From the NCBI GenBank assembly GCA_048058975.1, contig JBLLNP010000009.1, forward strand, positions 101,267 to 165,266: a stretch of 64,000 nucleotides of DNA. Direction: 5' to 3'. The notes beneath the pieces are model-generated. The model searched no databases, was not told the DNA's origin, and saw only the letters and a list, made by a program, of their open reading frames with translations. The position numbers were made by a program, and so were the translations under genes. The DNA is from RHLJ01 sp048058975. GTDB lineage: Bacteria; Bacteroidota; Rhodothermia; Balneolales; Balneolaceae. Of the stretch, positions 24,988 to 34,692 are shown one piece after another (the first letter of the stretch is position 1; every line of letters begins with the position of its first letter).

Positions 24988-27900
24988 ATGAATAAGTTCT
25001 TTCTAACTCTCTCTGCACTATTATCATTTCTTTTATTTAGGATTAATCCTGTATTTGCTCAGGATTCCTTGGCTACAGATACGTTAGTGGCCTATTACCC
25101 ATTTAGTGGTAGTGCAGCAGATTCCAGTGGGTTTGGAAATGATGGGGAAGTATTTGGAGCTACATTAACCAAAGACCGGTTTGGAAACGAAAACAGTGCG
25201 TATGAGTTTGATGGAATTGATGACCTGATAAATTTTGGCAATGACTCTTCTCTAAATATAACTGGAGAACTTACATTGTCGGTTTGGGCTAAAGGTGCAG
25301 GTCCTAAAGAAGCGGTAACAGCTCTTATTGGCAAAACTTCGTTCTCAATTGAAAGTGGTGGCGGAATGGCACCTTATGGGATCGCTTTAGATGAAGGAAG
25401 TAGGTTATTTACTTTTATTAGAAATTCAGAACAAGTTACAGGTTTATTAAAAGATGATTTAATAACGAATATTAATGAATGGATACATTATGCAAGTGTT
25501 TTTAGGCCTGGTGAATATCTAAAGCTCTACAAAAATGGTGAGTTGATAGATAGTTTAGTTTCAGAAGTACCAGATAGCATTGGAGTAGAGGCATCTCGCC
25601 AACTTGTAGCTGGAGCCAGAACAAATTCTAGTAATCCAAACCTTGTTTATTACTTTGATGGGGCGCTAGATGATATACGAGTTTATAGCAAAGCGCTATC
25701 AGATTCAGCTGTCCAAGAACTTTATTTGGAAAAAGGTTGGCCAGAGACAAAATATGTCATTCCAGATACGTTAGTGGCCTATTACCCATTTAGTGGTAGT
25801 GCAGCAGATTCCAGTGGGTTTGGGAATGATGGGGAGGTTTTTGGAGCAAAATTAACCAAAGACCGGTTTGGAAACGAAAACAGTGCGTATGAGTTTGATG
25901 GAATTGATGACTATATAAGGATACCTGATGCAGATCATCTCACCCCAACGGGCAACGAATGGAGTGTAAGCGTATGGTTCAAAGTAACATACCCGGGAGA
26001 TCGTTTTATCTTATACAAAGGAAGTAGTACGAATAATAGGGAATATGCCTCGGGAGTAAGAGTTGATTCTTTAGGATCTTTTCAAATTAATGAAAATGGT
26101 AGTGCAACGAATAGAGATGGAGTAGTAACTACGAGCTCACTGAAAGAAAATGTTTGGAATCACTTAGTTGGAGTTTGGGATAGTTCAAGTATTAAAATCT
26201 ATTTGAACAACAAATTAGAGGCGATTGACTCTACAGATTTAAAAATTAGTAATTTTGACTCTGATCTGTTTATTGGAACCTATGGTGGTGCTATCAGTCA
26301 ATATGCTTTCAACGGGGCAATCGATGATTTAAGAATCTACAATTATGCCATATCAGATTCTGCTGTCCAAGAACTTTATATGGAAAAAGGCTGGCCAGAG
26401 ACAAAATATGTCATTCCAGATACGTTAGTGGCCTATTACCCCTTTAGTGGTAGTGCAGCGGATTCCAGTGGGTTTGGGAATGATGGGGAGGTTTTTGGAG
26501 CAAAATTAACCAAAGACCGGTTTGGAAACGAAAACAGTGCGTATGGGTTTGATGGTATTAATGATTTTATAAATCTTGGTAATGATGAAAGTTTAAATTT
26601 AGAGACAGGATTTACTTTTTCAGTATGGGCAAAGGGAAGCTCTAGCGAAAATTCAATAGCGGGACTTATTTCCAAAGCAAATGGTGGGTATCCCTACATT
26701 TTTGGAATTGATGATGGGGATAGAGTTTTAATCAGAGCGTCTTCTGAAGAGGGAGTTAACTTCCCCGAAGTAATATACACTCAGTCTAAGGACGTTATTT
26801 ACGATTGGCATCATTATGCGGGAGTTTACAAACCTTCTGAATACTTGAAAATTTTTAAAGATGGGGTGCAGGTTGCAGTTTTAGAAGATTCTGTTTTATC
26901 AAAAACGTATGTAAACAACGAAGATACATGGATTGGCGCAAGAAGAAATCATACTGATATATGGAGAAAATATCATTTTAAAGGTGCTCTGGATGATATT
27001 CGTATCTTTAACTATGCAGTTTCTGATTCAGTAATATCTGATTTTTATCTAGAAAAAGGCTGGCCGGAAACAAAGTATTTTATACCGGATACTTTGGTAG
27101 CGTACTACCCGTTTAATGGAAATACAGCAGATTCCAGTGGGTTTGGGAATGATGGAGAGGTATTTGGGGCAACACTTGTCCGAGATCGCTTTGGCAATGA
27201 AAACAGTGCGTATGAATTTGACGGGCAATGGGATTATATCTCTCTACCACATACAGAAGAGTTTAATGTTCCTTATAAAACCATCAATTTTTGGTTCAAG
27301 AGGTCTGGTTCGAAAATTGATATGAATAGCAGAGGGACCCATGGCGAGGGATTAGCATTTAAAGCGTTTGATACAAGTATAAACCGAGAGTTTGGAATTG
27401 AGTTGTTTGGTGCCGAAGCCCCATTTGATTTATCATTTAGTGTAGGTTCTATCACCGAACAAAAGAATATAGGAGCCAGAATAGATAGTGCGATTTATGC
27501 TAATACGTGGTATCAGGTTACTGCGGTTATTGACACATCGTCGATTGCGCTTTATTTGGATGGGACAATGGTTGATTCTACTGAATATTCAGTAAGTCTG
27601 TTTACTAACAGTGCTCCGGTTGTACTTGGGAAAGCTTCTTCACAATCAATGCAGGAAAGATATTTGGAAGGCATGATGGATGATATACGCATCTACAACT
27701 ATGTGCTTTCAGATTCAGCCATCCAAGCTCTTTATTCAGAGAATGGCTGGCCGGAAACTGAATATGTCATTCCAGATACGTTAGTGGCCTATTACCCATT
27801 TAGTGGTAGTGCAGCAGATTCCAGTGGGTTTGGGAATGATGGGGAGGTTTTTGGAGCAAAATTAACCAAAGACCGGTTTGGAAACGAAAACAGTGCGTAT

Positions 27901-28722
27901 GAGTTTGATGGAATTGATGACTATATAAGGATACCTGATGCAGATCATCTCACCCCAACGGGCAACGAATGGAGTGTAAGCGTATGGTTCAAAGTAACAT
28001 ACCCGGGAGATCGTTTTATCTTATACAAAGGAAGTAGTACGAATAATAGGGAATATGCCTCGGGAGTAAGAGTTGATTCTTTAGGATCTTTTCAAATTAA
28101 TGAAAATGGTAGTGCAACGAATAGAGATGGAGTAGTAACTACGAGCTCACTGAAAGAAAATGTTTGGAATCACTTAGTTGGAGTTTGGGATAGTTCAAGT
28201 ATTAAAATCTATTTGAACAACAAATTAGAGGCGATTGACTCTACAGATTTAAAAATTAGTAATTTTGACTCTGATCTGTTTATTGGAACCTATGGGGGTG
28301 CTATCAGTCAATATGCTTTCAACGGGGCAATTGATGATTTAAGAATATATAATTCTTCATTAGACAGCAGCTATATAGCTTCTATTTACAAGCTGAAAGG
28401 CTGGCCGGAAACCATGGATACTACATTAACGTCAAATGAAATCAGACCAGATATCCCGGAGGAGTTTAAACTTTATCAAAACTATCCTAATCCATTTAAT
28501 CCTAGTACGGTTATAAATTATGATCTTCCAGAAGCGAGCGCTGTTTCGATTAGAATCTTTGATTTAACTGGAAGGTTGGTCGCTACTATAGTTGACGAAA
28601 GTAAAACTGCTGGCAGATACCAAGTTACATTTAACGCTGCGGCGCTATCTTCCGGTGTATATTTCTATGAGCTTAAAACGAATACTTATTCTTCGGTGAA
28701 AAAATTTACTCTTATTAAATAA
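24988..28722 (+). CDS. Secreted five-LamG-domain protein with type IX sorting tail
   Basis: The 1244-residue protein (from ATG 24988; a TTG three codons upstream is less likely) has a signal peptide ending near PVFAQ. Five tandem LamG-like jelly-roll domains follow, each opening with the motif DTLVAYYPF and GFGNDGEVFGA (about residues 31, 259, 476, 699 and 929) and joined by GWPET linkers. The end, from about residue 1157, is FKLYQNYPNPFNPSTVINYD with GVYFYELKT, the type A sorting domain that targets proteins to the type IX secretion system and the cell surface. Surface carbohydrate or adhesion binding is likely for LamG domains but not shown. Domains 2 and 5 are nearly identical in DNA, a sign of recent exchange. 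Confidence 0.9.
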   Translation: MNKFFLTLSALLSFLLFRINPVFAQDSLATDTLVAYYPFSGSAADSSGFGNDGEVFGATLTKDRFGNENSAYEFDGIDDLINFGNDSSLNITGELTLSVWAKGAGPKEAVTALIGKTSFSIESGGGMAPYGIALDEGSRLFTFIRNSEQVTGLLKDDLITNINEWIHYASVFRPGEYLKLYKNGELIDSLVSEVPDSIGVEASRQLVAGARTNSSNPNLVYYFDGALDDIRVYSKALSDSAVQELYLEKGWPETKYVIPDTLVAYYPFSGSAADSSGFGNDGEVFGAKLTKDRFGNENSAYEFDGIDDYIRIPDADHLTPTGNEWSVSVWFKVTYPGDRFILYKGSSTNNREYASGVRVDSLGSFQINENGSATNRDGVVTTSSLKENVWNHLVGVWDSSSIKIYLNNKLEAIDSTDLKISNFDSDLFIGTYGGAISQYAFNGAIDDLRIYNYAISDSAVQELYMEKGWPETKYVIPDTLVAYYPFSGSAADSSGFGNDGEVFGAKLTKDRFGNENSAYGFDGINDFINLGNDESLNLETGFTFSVWAKGSSSENSIAGLISKANGGYPYIFGIDDGDRVLIRASSEEGVNFPEVIYTQSKDVIYDWHHYAGVYKPSEYLKIFKDGVQVAVLEDSVLSKTYVNNEDTWIGARRNHTDIWRKYHFKGALDDIRIFNYAVSDSVISDFYLEKGWPETKYFIPDTLVAYYPFNGNTADSSGFGNDGEVFGATLVRDRFGNENSAYEFDGQWDYISLPHTEEFNVPYKTINFWFKRSGSKIDMNSRGTHGEGLAFKAFDTSINREFGIELFGAEAPFDLSFSVGSITEQKNIGARIDSAIYANTWYQVTAVIDTSSIALYLDGTMVDSTEYSVSLFTNSAPVVLGKASSQSMQERYLEGMMDDIRIYNYVLSDSAIQALYSENGWPETEYVIPDTLVAYYPFSGSAADSSGFGNDGEVFGAKLTKDRFGNENSAYEFDGIDDYIRIPDADHLTPTGNEWSVSVWFKVTYPGDRFILYKGSSTNNREYASGVRVDSLGSFQINENGSATNRDGVVTTSSLKENVWNHLVGVWDSSSIKIYLNNKLEAIDSTDLKISNFDSDLFIGTYGGAISQYAFNGAIDDLRIYNSSLDSSYIASIYKLKGWPETMDTTLTSNEIRPDIPEEFKLYQNYPNPFNPSTVINYDLPEASAVSIRIFDLTGRLVATIVDESKTAGRYQVTFNAAALSSGVYFYELKTNTYSSVKKFTLIK
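25751..26340 (+). repeat. Long direct repeat within the LamG protein (domain 2)
   Basis: This 590-base block, starting at AATATGTCATTCCAGATACG, recurs 2010 bases downstream at 27761-28350 with only a handful of differences seen (for example TATGGTGGTGCT against TATGGGGGTGCT). It covers almost all of LamG domain 2. Confidence 0.9.
27761..28350 (+). repeat. Long direct repeat within the LamG protein (domain 5)
   Basis: This is the second copy of the 590-base block at 25751-26340 and encodes LamG domain 5. Domains 1, 3 and 4 share only the first ~150 bases closely, so exchange between 2 and 5 is more recent than the overall domain duplication. Confidence 0.9.
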
Positions 28723-28791
28723 ACCGAGATCGCTTGCCTTTAATCTGATTCTTTATTGTATTGATAGGTACCTAAAACACAAGGAGGTACC

Positions 28792-29253
28792 ATGGTAATC
28801 AGTTATAAAGCAGCTCAGAAACAACCGGAAAAATATACCGAACAGGCAATTCTGGCCAAAGACTTCATGACCAGGAAGCTCATCTCCTTCAGCCCTAAAC
28901 AACCCTTGAATGAAGTTATCCAGATCTTAATCTCCAAAGGTATTTCCGGCGGGCCCGTACTTAATGAACATGGAAAGCTGATTGGAGTCATTTCAGAAGG
29001 AGATTGCCTGAAACAGGTTGTTCGGGGAAAGTATAATAATAGTCCGGAAATGATGGGCGTTGTGGAAGAGTACATGACAGCCGATCCGGTAACGGTAGGT
29101 CCGAATGAGAACATCTTCGAGATCGCCAGGCTTTTTCTTAAGCTTAGATTACGGAGATTTCCCGTATTGGATCAGGGTAAATTAGTAGGGCAAATAAGTC
29201 AGCGTGATGTGATGGCCGCTATTCAGGATTTAAAAAACGAAACCTGGCATTAA
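28792..29253 (+). CDS. CBS-domain pair protein
   Basis: The 153-residue protein consists of two CBS motifs: MTRKLISFSPKQPLNEVIQIL with GVISEGDCLKQV, and MTADPVTVGPNENIFEIARLF with GQISQRDVMAAI. Stand-alone CBS pairs bind adenine nucleotides and usually regulate a partner, which is unknown here. A strong ribosome-binding site (AAGGAGG, 4 bases before the ATG) suggests good expression. The 3' end overlaps that of the convergent lipoprotein gene by 4 bases. Confidence 0.9.
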   Translation: MVISYKAAQKQPEKYTEQAILAKDFMTRKLISFSPKQPLNEVIQILISKGISGGPVLNEHGKLIGVISEGDCLKQVVRGKYNNSPEMMGVVEEYMTADPVTVGPNENIFEIARLFLKLRLRRFPVLDQGKLVGQISQRDVMAAIQDLKNETWH

Positions 29254-30224
29254 TTTTCTTTTGTTTCATAGTATTGGAAAGCATCTATGATGTCTAAGTA
29301 AACGCCATCAAAACCAGAGTCTAAAATTTTCTGGAGGTAAGATTCTTCATTACCTAAAATGATCTGTTTCCACGAATCCATCCAGTACTTTACCTTATAG
29401 TTACCTTTCCAGTTTGGGTTTTCGTCTCCCAGCCAACCCGGTTCCTTCGTATTCCATGCTTCTTTCCAGTAATAACGGTAGTCTTCGGCTTCACCAATGC
29501 TTAGGTAGCTTATAATGAGTCTTGGGGAGCCGTCGGCTTTTCTTTTGATAGATGAAATTTCCTCTTTGGTAAGCATTTGTCCAAGATAGAAAGCATCAAT
29601 AATCACAACCCCATAATTCGTGCCAGATATTTCGCCAAGAAATTCTTCTTTAGAGTCATATTCGCCGGGATTTAATAAATACAGGAAGTTTTCTGTATCC
29701 CGGAGTCGTTGAACTGGATCATTATTTTCATCTTTGATCTTACTCGGATATTCAGCAAGCTGGTCAAGTTCCCTGCTATCAGCTGCATAAGAGATATATC
29801 CTTTTTCCTCATTCCAGGCGTATGAGGAGTCCATTTTTTCAGGATCGGAAGTATAATCAGTAACAAGAATCGTTTTACCGGATTCTTTGGCAATATCCAG
29901 GTAGAACTCAAGGTATTCAGTGAGGTGATCCGGGGTTGGAATATCATCTCCGGTACTCCCATAATACAGGCTTTCCTGTCCCAGGCCATCTATAGCGTCG
30001 AGATAATCTTTATCTGGCTTCCCATTCCACTTTCCATTATCGGAAACCAACTGTACCCCATTTTGAGGAATCACAATGAAATTTGGATTCTGATTTCTGC
30101 CATATTCAGAAATCTCCTGAACAAAGTTTCTCATTTCCTGCTGATAGTCTATTTGGGTCGAATCCTGTCCACATCCGGTAGTAGTAGAGAGTATAAAAAT
30201 TGCAGCAATATGAAGCGATTTCAT
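29250..30224 (-). CDS. GH114/TM1410-like glycoside hydrolase lipoprotein
   Basis: The 324-residue protein has a lipoprotein signal (MKSLHIAAIFILSTTTGC, lipobox at Cys18). The mature part shows the TIM-barrel pattern of the TM1410/GH114 family: FVQEISEYGRNQNPNFIVIPQNG, VVIIDAFYLGQML, PRLIISYLSIGEAEDYRYYW, and FDGVYLDIIDAFQYYE near the end. The family includes endo-alpha-1,4-polygalactosaminidases, so a role on an amino-sugar polymer at the outer surface is plausible. The substrate is not known. The gene is divergent from recQ and convergent with the CBS gene. Confidence 0.8.
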   Translation of the reverse strand: MKSLHIAAIFILSTTTGCGQDSTQIDYQQEMRNFVQEISEYGRNQNPNFIVIPQNGVQLVSDNGKWNGKPDKDYLDAIDGLGQESLYYGSTGDDIPTPDHLTEYLEFYLDIAKESGKTILVTDYTSDPEKMDSSYAWNEEKGYISYAADSRELDQLAEYPSKIKDENNDPVQRLRDTENFLYLLNPGEYDSKEEFLGEISGTNYGVVIIDAFYLGQMLTKEEISSIKRKADGSPRLIISYLSIGEAEDYRYYWKEAWNTKEPGWLGDENPNWKGNYKVKYWMDSWKQIILGNEESYLQKILDSGFDGVYLDIIDAFQYYETKEN

Positions 30225-30289
30225 CCTGATGATTTGGTAGTTTACGAGATATTAATACCTTCATTAAAAAAGAAATTTAACGAAAAATA

Positions 30290-32239
30290 TTGCAATACTC
30301 TTTCGAAACAGCGCAACAGAATTTACTTACTTATTGGGGCTACTCTAATTTCAGGTCAGGTCAGGATGAAGTCGTTCAATCTGTTTTTGAGGGTAATGAT
30401 ACGCTCGTTCTTTTTCCTACGGGCGGAGGGAAATCACTATGCTATCAGGTTCCAGCCACCGTATTCGAAGGAATAACATTAGTTATTTCTCCACTTGTTG
30501 CCTTGATGCAGGACCAGGTTCAGCAACTGAAAAGCCGTGGTGTTTCAGCAACCTTTATTAATAGCACTATTCCAAATTATGAGGTTGAGCAACGACTTGT
30601 AAATGCCCGCAATGGGATGTATAAACTTTTGTACTGTGCTCCAGAGCGCCTGGGAACTCCATTATTTCAGGCAGAGCTTGAAAGACTTAATATTGAGCTT
30701 GTAGCCATCGATGAGGCACACTGTATTTCTGAATGGGGGCATGATTTCCGGCCATCATACAGGGAAATCAAATTAAATCTGGAAAGTATCGCAGATAACA
30801 CCCGTTGGATTGCCCTAACTGCTACGGCTACTCCAGAGGTTAAAGAAGACATTATTTCTTCACTGGGATTCGAAAATCCAAAAATCATTTCAAAAGGGTT
30901 TAGCCGACCAAATCTCAAATGGTGGGTTTTTCATGCTGAAAACAAGAAAGAGAAGTTATTCAGTTCGGTAAAAAAAGCTGCAGAGAAAGGAGATGGATTA
31001 ATTTATGGCGGCACACGTAAAAATTGTGAATTCTGGGCAGACCGTTTTTCAAAAAACGGGCTTGAGGCGGAACCTTACCATGCGGGAATCGAAAGCGAGC
31101 TCAGGAAAAAAATTCAGGAGCGCTGGATTTCTGGAGAAACTCCGTTGGTTGTGGCAACCAACGCTTTTGGAATGGGAATCGACAAGCCCGATTGCAGATA
31201 CGTTATCCATGAAGAAATGCCGTATTCCATTGAGGCGTATTATCAGGAGGCGGGACGTGCCGGAAGGGACGGAGAAGAAAGTTTTCCGATTCTTTTTTAC
31301 AGAGATTCTGATTTTGGAAAGGCACAAAAAAGAATTGAAGAAAATTACCCCACCTGGGAGCAGCTTCAGAAAGTTTACACCATTTTATGTGATGTGTTAA
31401 TGCTGGCTGTAGGTTCAGAAATGAGTGAAATGGTAGCCTTTGAAATCTCTAAAGTCCAAAATCGCTCCAGGCTACCTATGTCAGTATGTGTTTCTTCTAT
31501 CAGGTTGATGGAGCAATTCGGTATTCTGGTTTCTCAGTCTGAAATTCCCCCAATGGCAAGTGTCCAATTTACTCTGAGTCCGGAAATGATGGGGAAGTTC
31601 AAAGAACGTTGTCAAAATCCTGAGAAAGCTGAATTCGTAGATAAATTGGAGCGTATGTTTGGACATCACGCATACGCCGAAATGGTAGATTTGGAACTTG
31701 AAATGGTACTGCAAAAACTATCCGTTTCACGCAATGCGTTCATAAAAGCGCTGAATGTGCTTATGCAAAACGATCATATACTAATTTTTACAGTATATCC
31801 AGAACGAAATTTGATTAAGCTACTGGCTGCACGATCGAAAGAGGTTCCGGTAACTAAACCTGAGGTAGAAAGCTATCGAAAAAACCTTCTCAGAAAACTG
31901 GATCTTATGAATGGCTATGCACAAACAAAGGGATGCAGGGAGGTTTATTTGCGAACTTATTTTGGAGATACTGGTGCCAGGCCATGTAACCACTGCGATA
32001 ATTGTAAAAAGGGGCTTCAGGAAAAGGAAGAGATTTCTACAGACGATATCCGAAAAGCTTATGATGTATTGATCGAGGAAAGCAAAAGCATTCAAGAATT
32101 GAAAAAAATTACCGGATGGCAAAAACCGAGATTGATTGGAGCTGTACAGTATCTTGTTGAAGAAGGGTTGATAATTTCCGATTCAACAAGGGAAGGATAT
32201 TACCTTCAGTCAAGGGAGAGGGCTTCCCGGGAAGACTGA
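30290..32239 (+). CDS. recQ: ATP-dependent DNA helicase, RecQ family
   Basis: The protein unwinds DNA 3' to 5' in recombination and repair. Walker A is PTGGGKS (Lys48), the DEAH box is at 141-144, and motif VI is the QEAGRAGRDG block. The C-terminal part has the zinc cluster CREVYLRTYFG ... CNHCDNC and a winged helix (KKITGWQKPRLIGAVQYL). At 649 residues it lacks the HRDC domain of E. coli RecQ, a shorter form common in Bacteroidota. The start is TTG; no in-frame ATG precedes the conserved N-terminus. Its last 34 bases overlap the 3' end of the convergent lipoprotein gene. Confidence 0.92.
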   Translation: MQYSFETAQQNLLTYWGYSNFRSGQDEVVQSVFEGNDTLVLFPTGGGKSLCYQVPATVFEGITLVISPLVALMQDQVQQLKSRGVSATFINSTIPNYEVEQRLVNARNGMYKLLYCAPERLGTPLFQAELERLNIELVAIDEAHCISEWGHDFRPSYREIKLNLESIADNTRWIALTATATPEVKEDIISSLGFENPKIISKGFSRPNLKWWVFHAENKKEKLFSSVKKAAEKGDGLIYGGTRKNCEFWADRFSKNGLEAEPYHAGIESELRKKIQERWISGETPLVVATNAFGMGIDKPDCRYVIHEEMPYSIEAYYQEAGRAGRDGEESFPILFYRDSDFGKAQKRIEENYPTWEQLQKVYTILCDVLMLAVGSEMSEMVAFEISKVQNRSRLPMSVCVSSIRLMEQFGILVSQSEIPPMASVQFTLSPEMMGKFKERCQNPEKAEFVDKLERMFGHHAYAEMVDLELEMVLQKLSVSRNAFIKALNVLMQNDHILIFTVYPERNLIKLLAARSKEVPVTKPEVESYRKNLLRKLDLMNGYAQTKGCREVYLRTYFGDTGARPCNHCDNCKKGLQEKEEISTDDIRKAYDVLIEESKSIQELKKITGWQKPRLIGAVQYLVEEGLIISDSTREGYYLQSRERASRED

Positions 32240-32562
32240 TTTAACTGTTGTTCTCTTTCGAGTAGTTTCAAAGCCGAATCGATTCTTGCCACATGATCTT
32301 CAGGGTTGCTTTGGTAATATGCGTTCGACAAATAAAACGATTCTTCCGTAGTGTTATAGTACCTGAAGAGTTCTTGTTTGATTGAATCGGGATTAGAAAT
32401 TTTATCGCTTGTAAAAATCCAAGCGTCCAGTAACTGAATTTCTACCATCAACTTAACATAAGTTTCTTCATCAATCAGGTTGTCCGGTTTTGGAACTATT
32501 TCCTCATCAACACATCCGAAAAAGGAAAAGAGAAATACTGAAACGAAAAGAAATTCCCGCAT
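32206..32562 (-). CDS. DUF4296-type lipoprotein
   Basis: The 118-residue protein starts MREFLFVSVFLFSFFGCVDE with a lipobox cysteine at residue 17. The mature part (EETYVKLMVEIQLLDAW, SIKQELFRYYNTTEESF) matches DUF4296, a short helical family of Bacteroidota lipoproteins of unknown function. Its 3' end overlaps recQ by 34 bases and its start lies 1 base after the stop of the upstream SDR gene on the same strand. Confidence 0.85.
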   Translation of the reverse strand: MREFLFVSVFLFSFFGCVDEEIVPKPDNLIDEETYVKLMVEIQLLDAWIFTSDKISNPDSIKQELFRYYNTTEESFYLSNAYYQSNPEDHVARIDSALKLLEREQQLNQSSREALSLD

Positions 32563-32563
32563 A

Positions 32564-33283
32564 TTAATCAGCAGGTGGTTTTGGGTTCAAAGGTCGCATG
32601 GTAACTTCGTTTATAAGGAAGTTGTCCGGAGTTTCAAGAACATATTTGAGTGTTTTAGCAATATCAACAGGCTGCATCATGTTAGCATGGGTTTTTACAG
32701 CATCTATCGAGTCAAAGAAACTGGTAGCAATGGAACCCGGAAAAAAGCAGGTTACTTTAATCCCATCGTATCGAAGCTCTTTAAATAAGGCTTCACTGAA
32801 CCCACGAAGTCCGAATTTAGTTGCGTTGTATCCTGAAATTTGAGGATTTCCCATCAAACCAGCCACAGAAGCGATGTTAACAATGTGGCAAACCGCTTCA
32901 TTTTCCTTCATCAAAGGAGTGATAAGTCGCGTCAAATAAAATACACCAGACAGGTTCACATCCAACATGGTGTGCCATTGTTCGAGGCTGAGTTCATCCA
33001 CATCAGCGAAGTAGCCTAAGCCTGCATTGTTGACAAGAATATCAGGAGTATGCTCTTTATCAAAGGTTTTTTCAACCCATTGTTCTACATCTTCATATTG
33101 GGTGATATCCATCTTAACCGGGACAAAAGAGTCGCCTAAATGATCTTTTATGGAATTCAGTTTTTCAATACCTCTGGCTAAGCCGTAAACCGTAGCTCCG
33201 GATTCTGTTAAAGTTTTACTGAACTCAGCGCCAATTCCACTACTGGCTCCGGTTACAATTGCAATTTTCCCTTTTAAATTCAT
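32564..33283 (-). CDS. Short-chain dehydrogenase/reductase
   Basis: The 239-residue classical SDR has TGASSGIGAEFS as the NAD(P)-binding glycine loop, NNAGLG at the family position and the catalytic SGYNATKFGLRGFSEAL (Tyr and Lys in YxxxK). The serine of the triad is in VNIASVAG. The substrate is unknown. It precedes the DUF4296 lipoprotein on the same strand by one base, so the two may be co-transcribed. The start is divergent from coaX, with 39 bases between them. Confidence 0.9.
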   Translation of the reverse strand: MNLKGKIAIVTGASSGIGAEFSKTLTESGATVYGLARGIEKLNSIKDHLGDSFVPVKMDITQYEDVEQWVEKTFDKEHTPDILVNNAGLGYFADVDELSLEQWHTMLDVNLSGVFYLTRLITPLMKENEAVCHIVNIASVAGLMGNPQISGYNATKFGLRGFSEALFKELRYDGIKVTCFFPGSIATSFFDSIDAVKTHANMMQPVDIAKTLKYVLETPDNFLINEVTMRPLNPKPPAD

Positions 33284-33322
33284 AAAAAATACATCTGGAT
33301 TTTTATATTCAGTCTGATATTA

Positions 33323-34090
33323 ATGTACTACAAAATCATGAGCAATTTCGATTCAGAAAATCAGGAATCCACAATTTATGTAGATATCGGGAATTCATCG
33401 ATCAAAATTGGTTTTCTTAGTGATGAGAAATGGGTTGTTCACAGTCATCAAAGCTCTCAGGATGCAGCCAGGCAAATCAATAATCACATGTATCCCGTAA
33501 AGCATATTTTTTTGAGTAGTGTAAGAGAAACGGTAAAGCTAGCCTTGGAAAATGAAATAGAGATTAGAAATCTCAAAGAGGTAAAAACCTCAGATATACC
33601 ATCTCTAAATCTTGACTATGAAACCCCTGAGACTTTGGGAATAGATCGTTATTTGGCTTGTTTGGGAGCTTTTTCAGCTTCAAAAAAAGGAGTGGTGGTT
33701 ATTGATGCTGGCTCGGCTTGTACTATAGACTATATGAATGAGCAGGGAGTTTTTCAGGGAGGAGTGATTATGCCCGGTTTTAGGTCTATCATGTCTGTTT
33801 TTAAAGAAACGGCTCCGGAGTTGCCTGAAATTAAGATTGGAATACCTGAACACTTCCCCGGTAAAAGCACTAAAGAGTCGCTACAATGGGGTCAGGTAGG
33901 CTTTTTTGTTGATGGAGTAATTTCAATACTGGAAGCCTATGATGAGAAATACGACGACTACGATCTGTTTTTAACAGGAGGGGATGCCGGTATCCTTTTC
34001 GAGCTATTGGGACATGTTGGGGAAGTGAATCCGCATCTTGTACTGATGGGATTGAAGGAGGCTGCTGCTAGCCGAGTTTCCTCTCAATAA
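33323..34090 (+). CDS. coaX: Type III pantothenate kinase
   Basis: The enzyme phosphorylates pantothenate, the first step of coenzyme A synthesis. The ASKHA-fold signatures are present: YVDIGNSSIKIGFL near the N-terminus, GIDRYLACLGA, and VVIDAGSACTIDYM with GGVIMPGF. The C-terminal half has LTGGDAGILFELL. It is 255 residues from the first ATG; a second ATG five codons later is also possible. The last 23 bases overlap the convergent uridine kinase gene. Confidence 0.92.
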   Translation: MYYKIMSNFDSENQESTIYVDIGNSSIKIGFLSDEKWVVHSHQSSQDAARQINNHMYPVKHIFLSSVRETVKLALENEIEIRNLKEVKTSDIPSLNLDYETPETLGIDRYLACLGAFSASKKGVVVIDAGSACTIDYMNEQGVFQGGVIMPGFRSIMSVFKETAPELPEIKIGIPEHFPGKSTKESLQWGQVGFFVDGVISILEAYDEKYDDYDLFLTGGDAGILFELLGHVGEVNPHLVLMGLKEAAASRVSSQ

Positions 34091-34682
34091 GTGATATCAC
34101 CATTTCACGGGCAACTTTGTTTTTACCGCCCCTTGGTATAATTACATCCGCGTAGCGCTTGCTTGGCTCTACAAATTCCAGATGCATAGGCCGCACAAAC
34201 CTTTCGTATTGCTTCATTACACTTTCTACTGAACGCCCTCTTTCAGTAATGTCGCGTTTTAATCTTCGTAGCAAGCGAATGTCATCGTCTGTATCAACAA
34301 AAATTTTCACATCCATCAGCTTAAGCAGATCAGGTTCACTAAAGATCAATATTCCATCGATAAGTATAACCTGAGTTGGTTTGGCAGAAATGGTTTCTTT
34401 TTTGCGTGTATGCGCTGCAAAATCGTAAACGGGAACTTCTACTGGATAACCTTCTAGCAATGCTGTTAGGTGACGGATTAAAAGTTCTGTTTCCAGAGAA
34501 GAAGGGTGGTCAAAGTTGAGTTTAATGCGCTCTTCAAAAGGAAGATGGCTTAAATCACGATAGTAGGAATCATGTTCAAGCCGGAGAATATTTTTGGAGC
34601 CTACGTGGTCACATAAATAATTCACTACGGTAGTTTTACCAGATCCGCTTCCTCCTGCAACTCCGATTACTAAGGGTTTCAT
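34068..34682 (-). CDS. udk: Uridine kinase
   Basis: The 204-residue P-loop kinase salvages uridine and cytidine to their monophosphates. It starts MKPLVIGVAGGSGSGKTTVV (P-loop 10-18) and has the family blocks LEHDSYYRDLSHLPFEER, NFDHPSSLETELL, VPVYDFAAHTRK and RDITERGRSVESVMKQYE. The start follows the upstream amidase stop by 10 bases on the same strand, so the two probably form a unit. The 3' end overlaps coaX. Confidence 0.95.
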   Translation of the reverse strand: MKPLVIGVAGGSGSGKTTVVNYLCDHVGSKNILRLEHDSYYRDLSHLPFEERIKLNFDHPSSLETELLIRHLTALLEGYPVEVPVYDFAAHTRKKETISAKPTQVILIDGILIFSEPDLLKLMDVKIFVDTDDDIRLLRRLKRDITERGRSVESVMKQYERFVRPMHLEFVEPSKRYADVIIPRGGKNKVAREMVISLIERKLG

Positions 34683-34692
34683 ACGTATCGAC

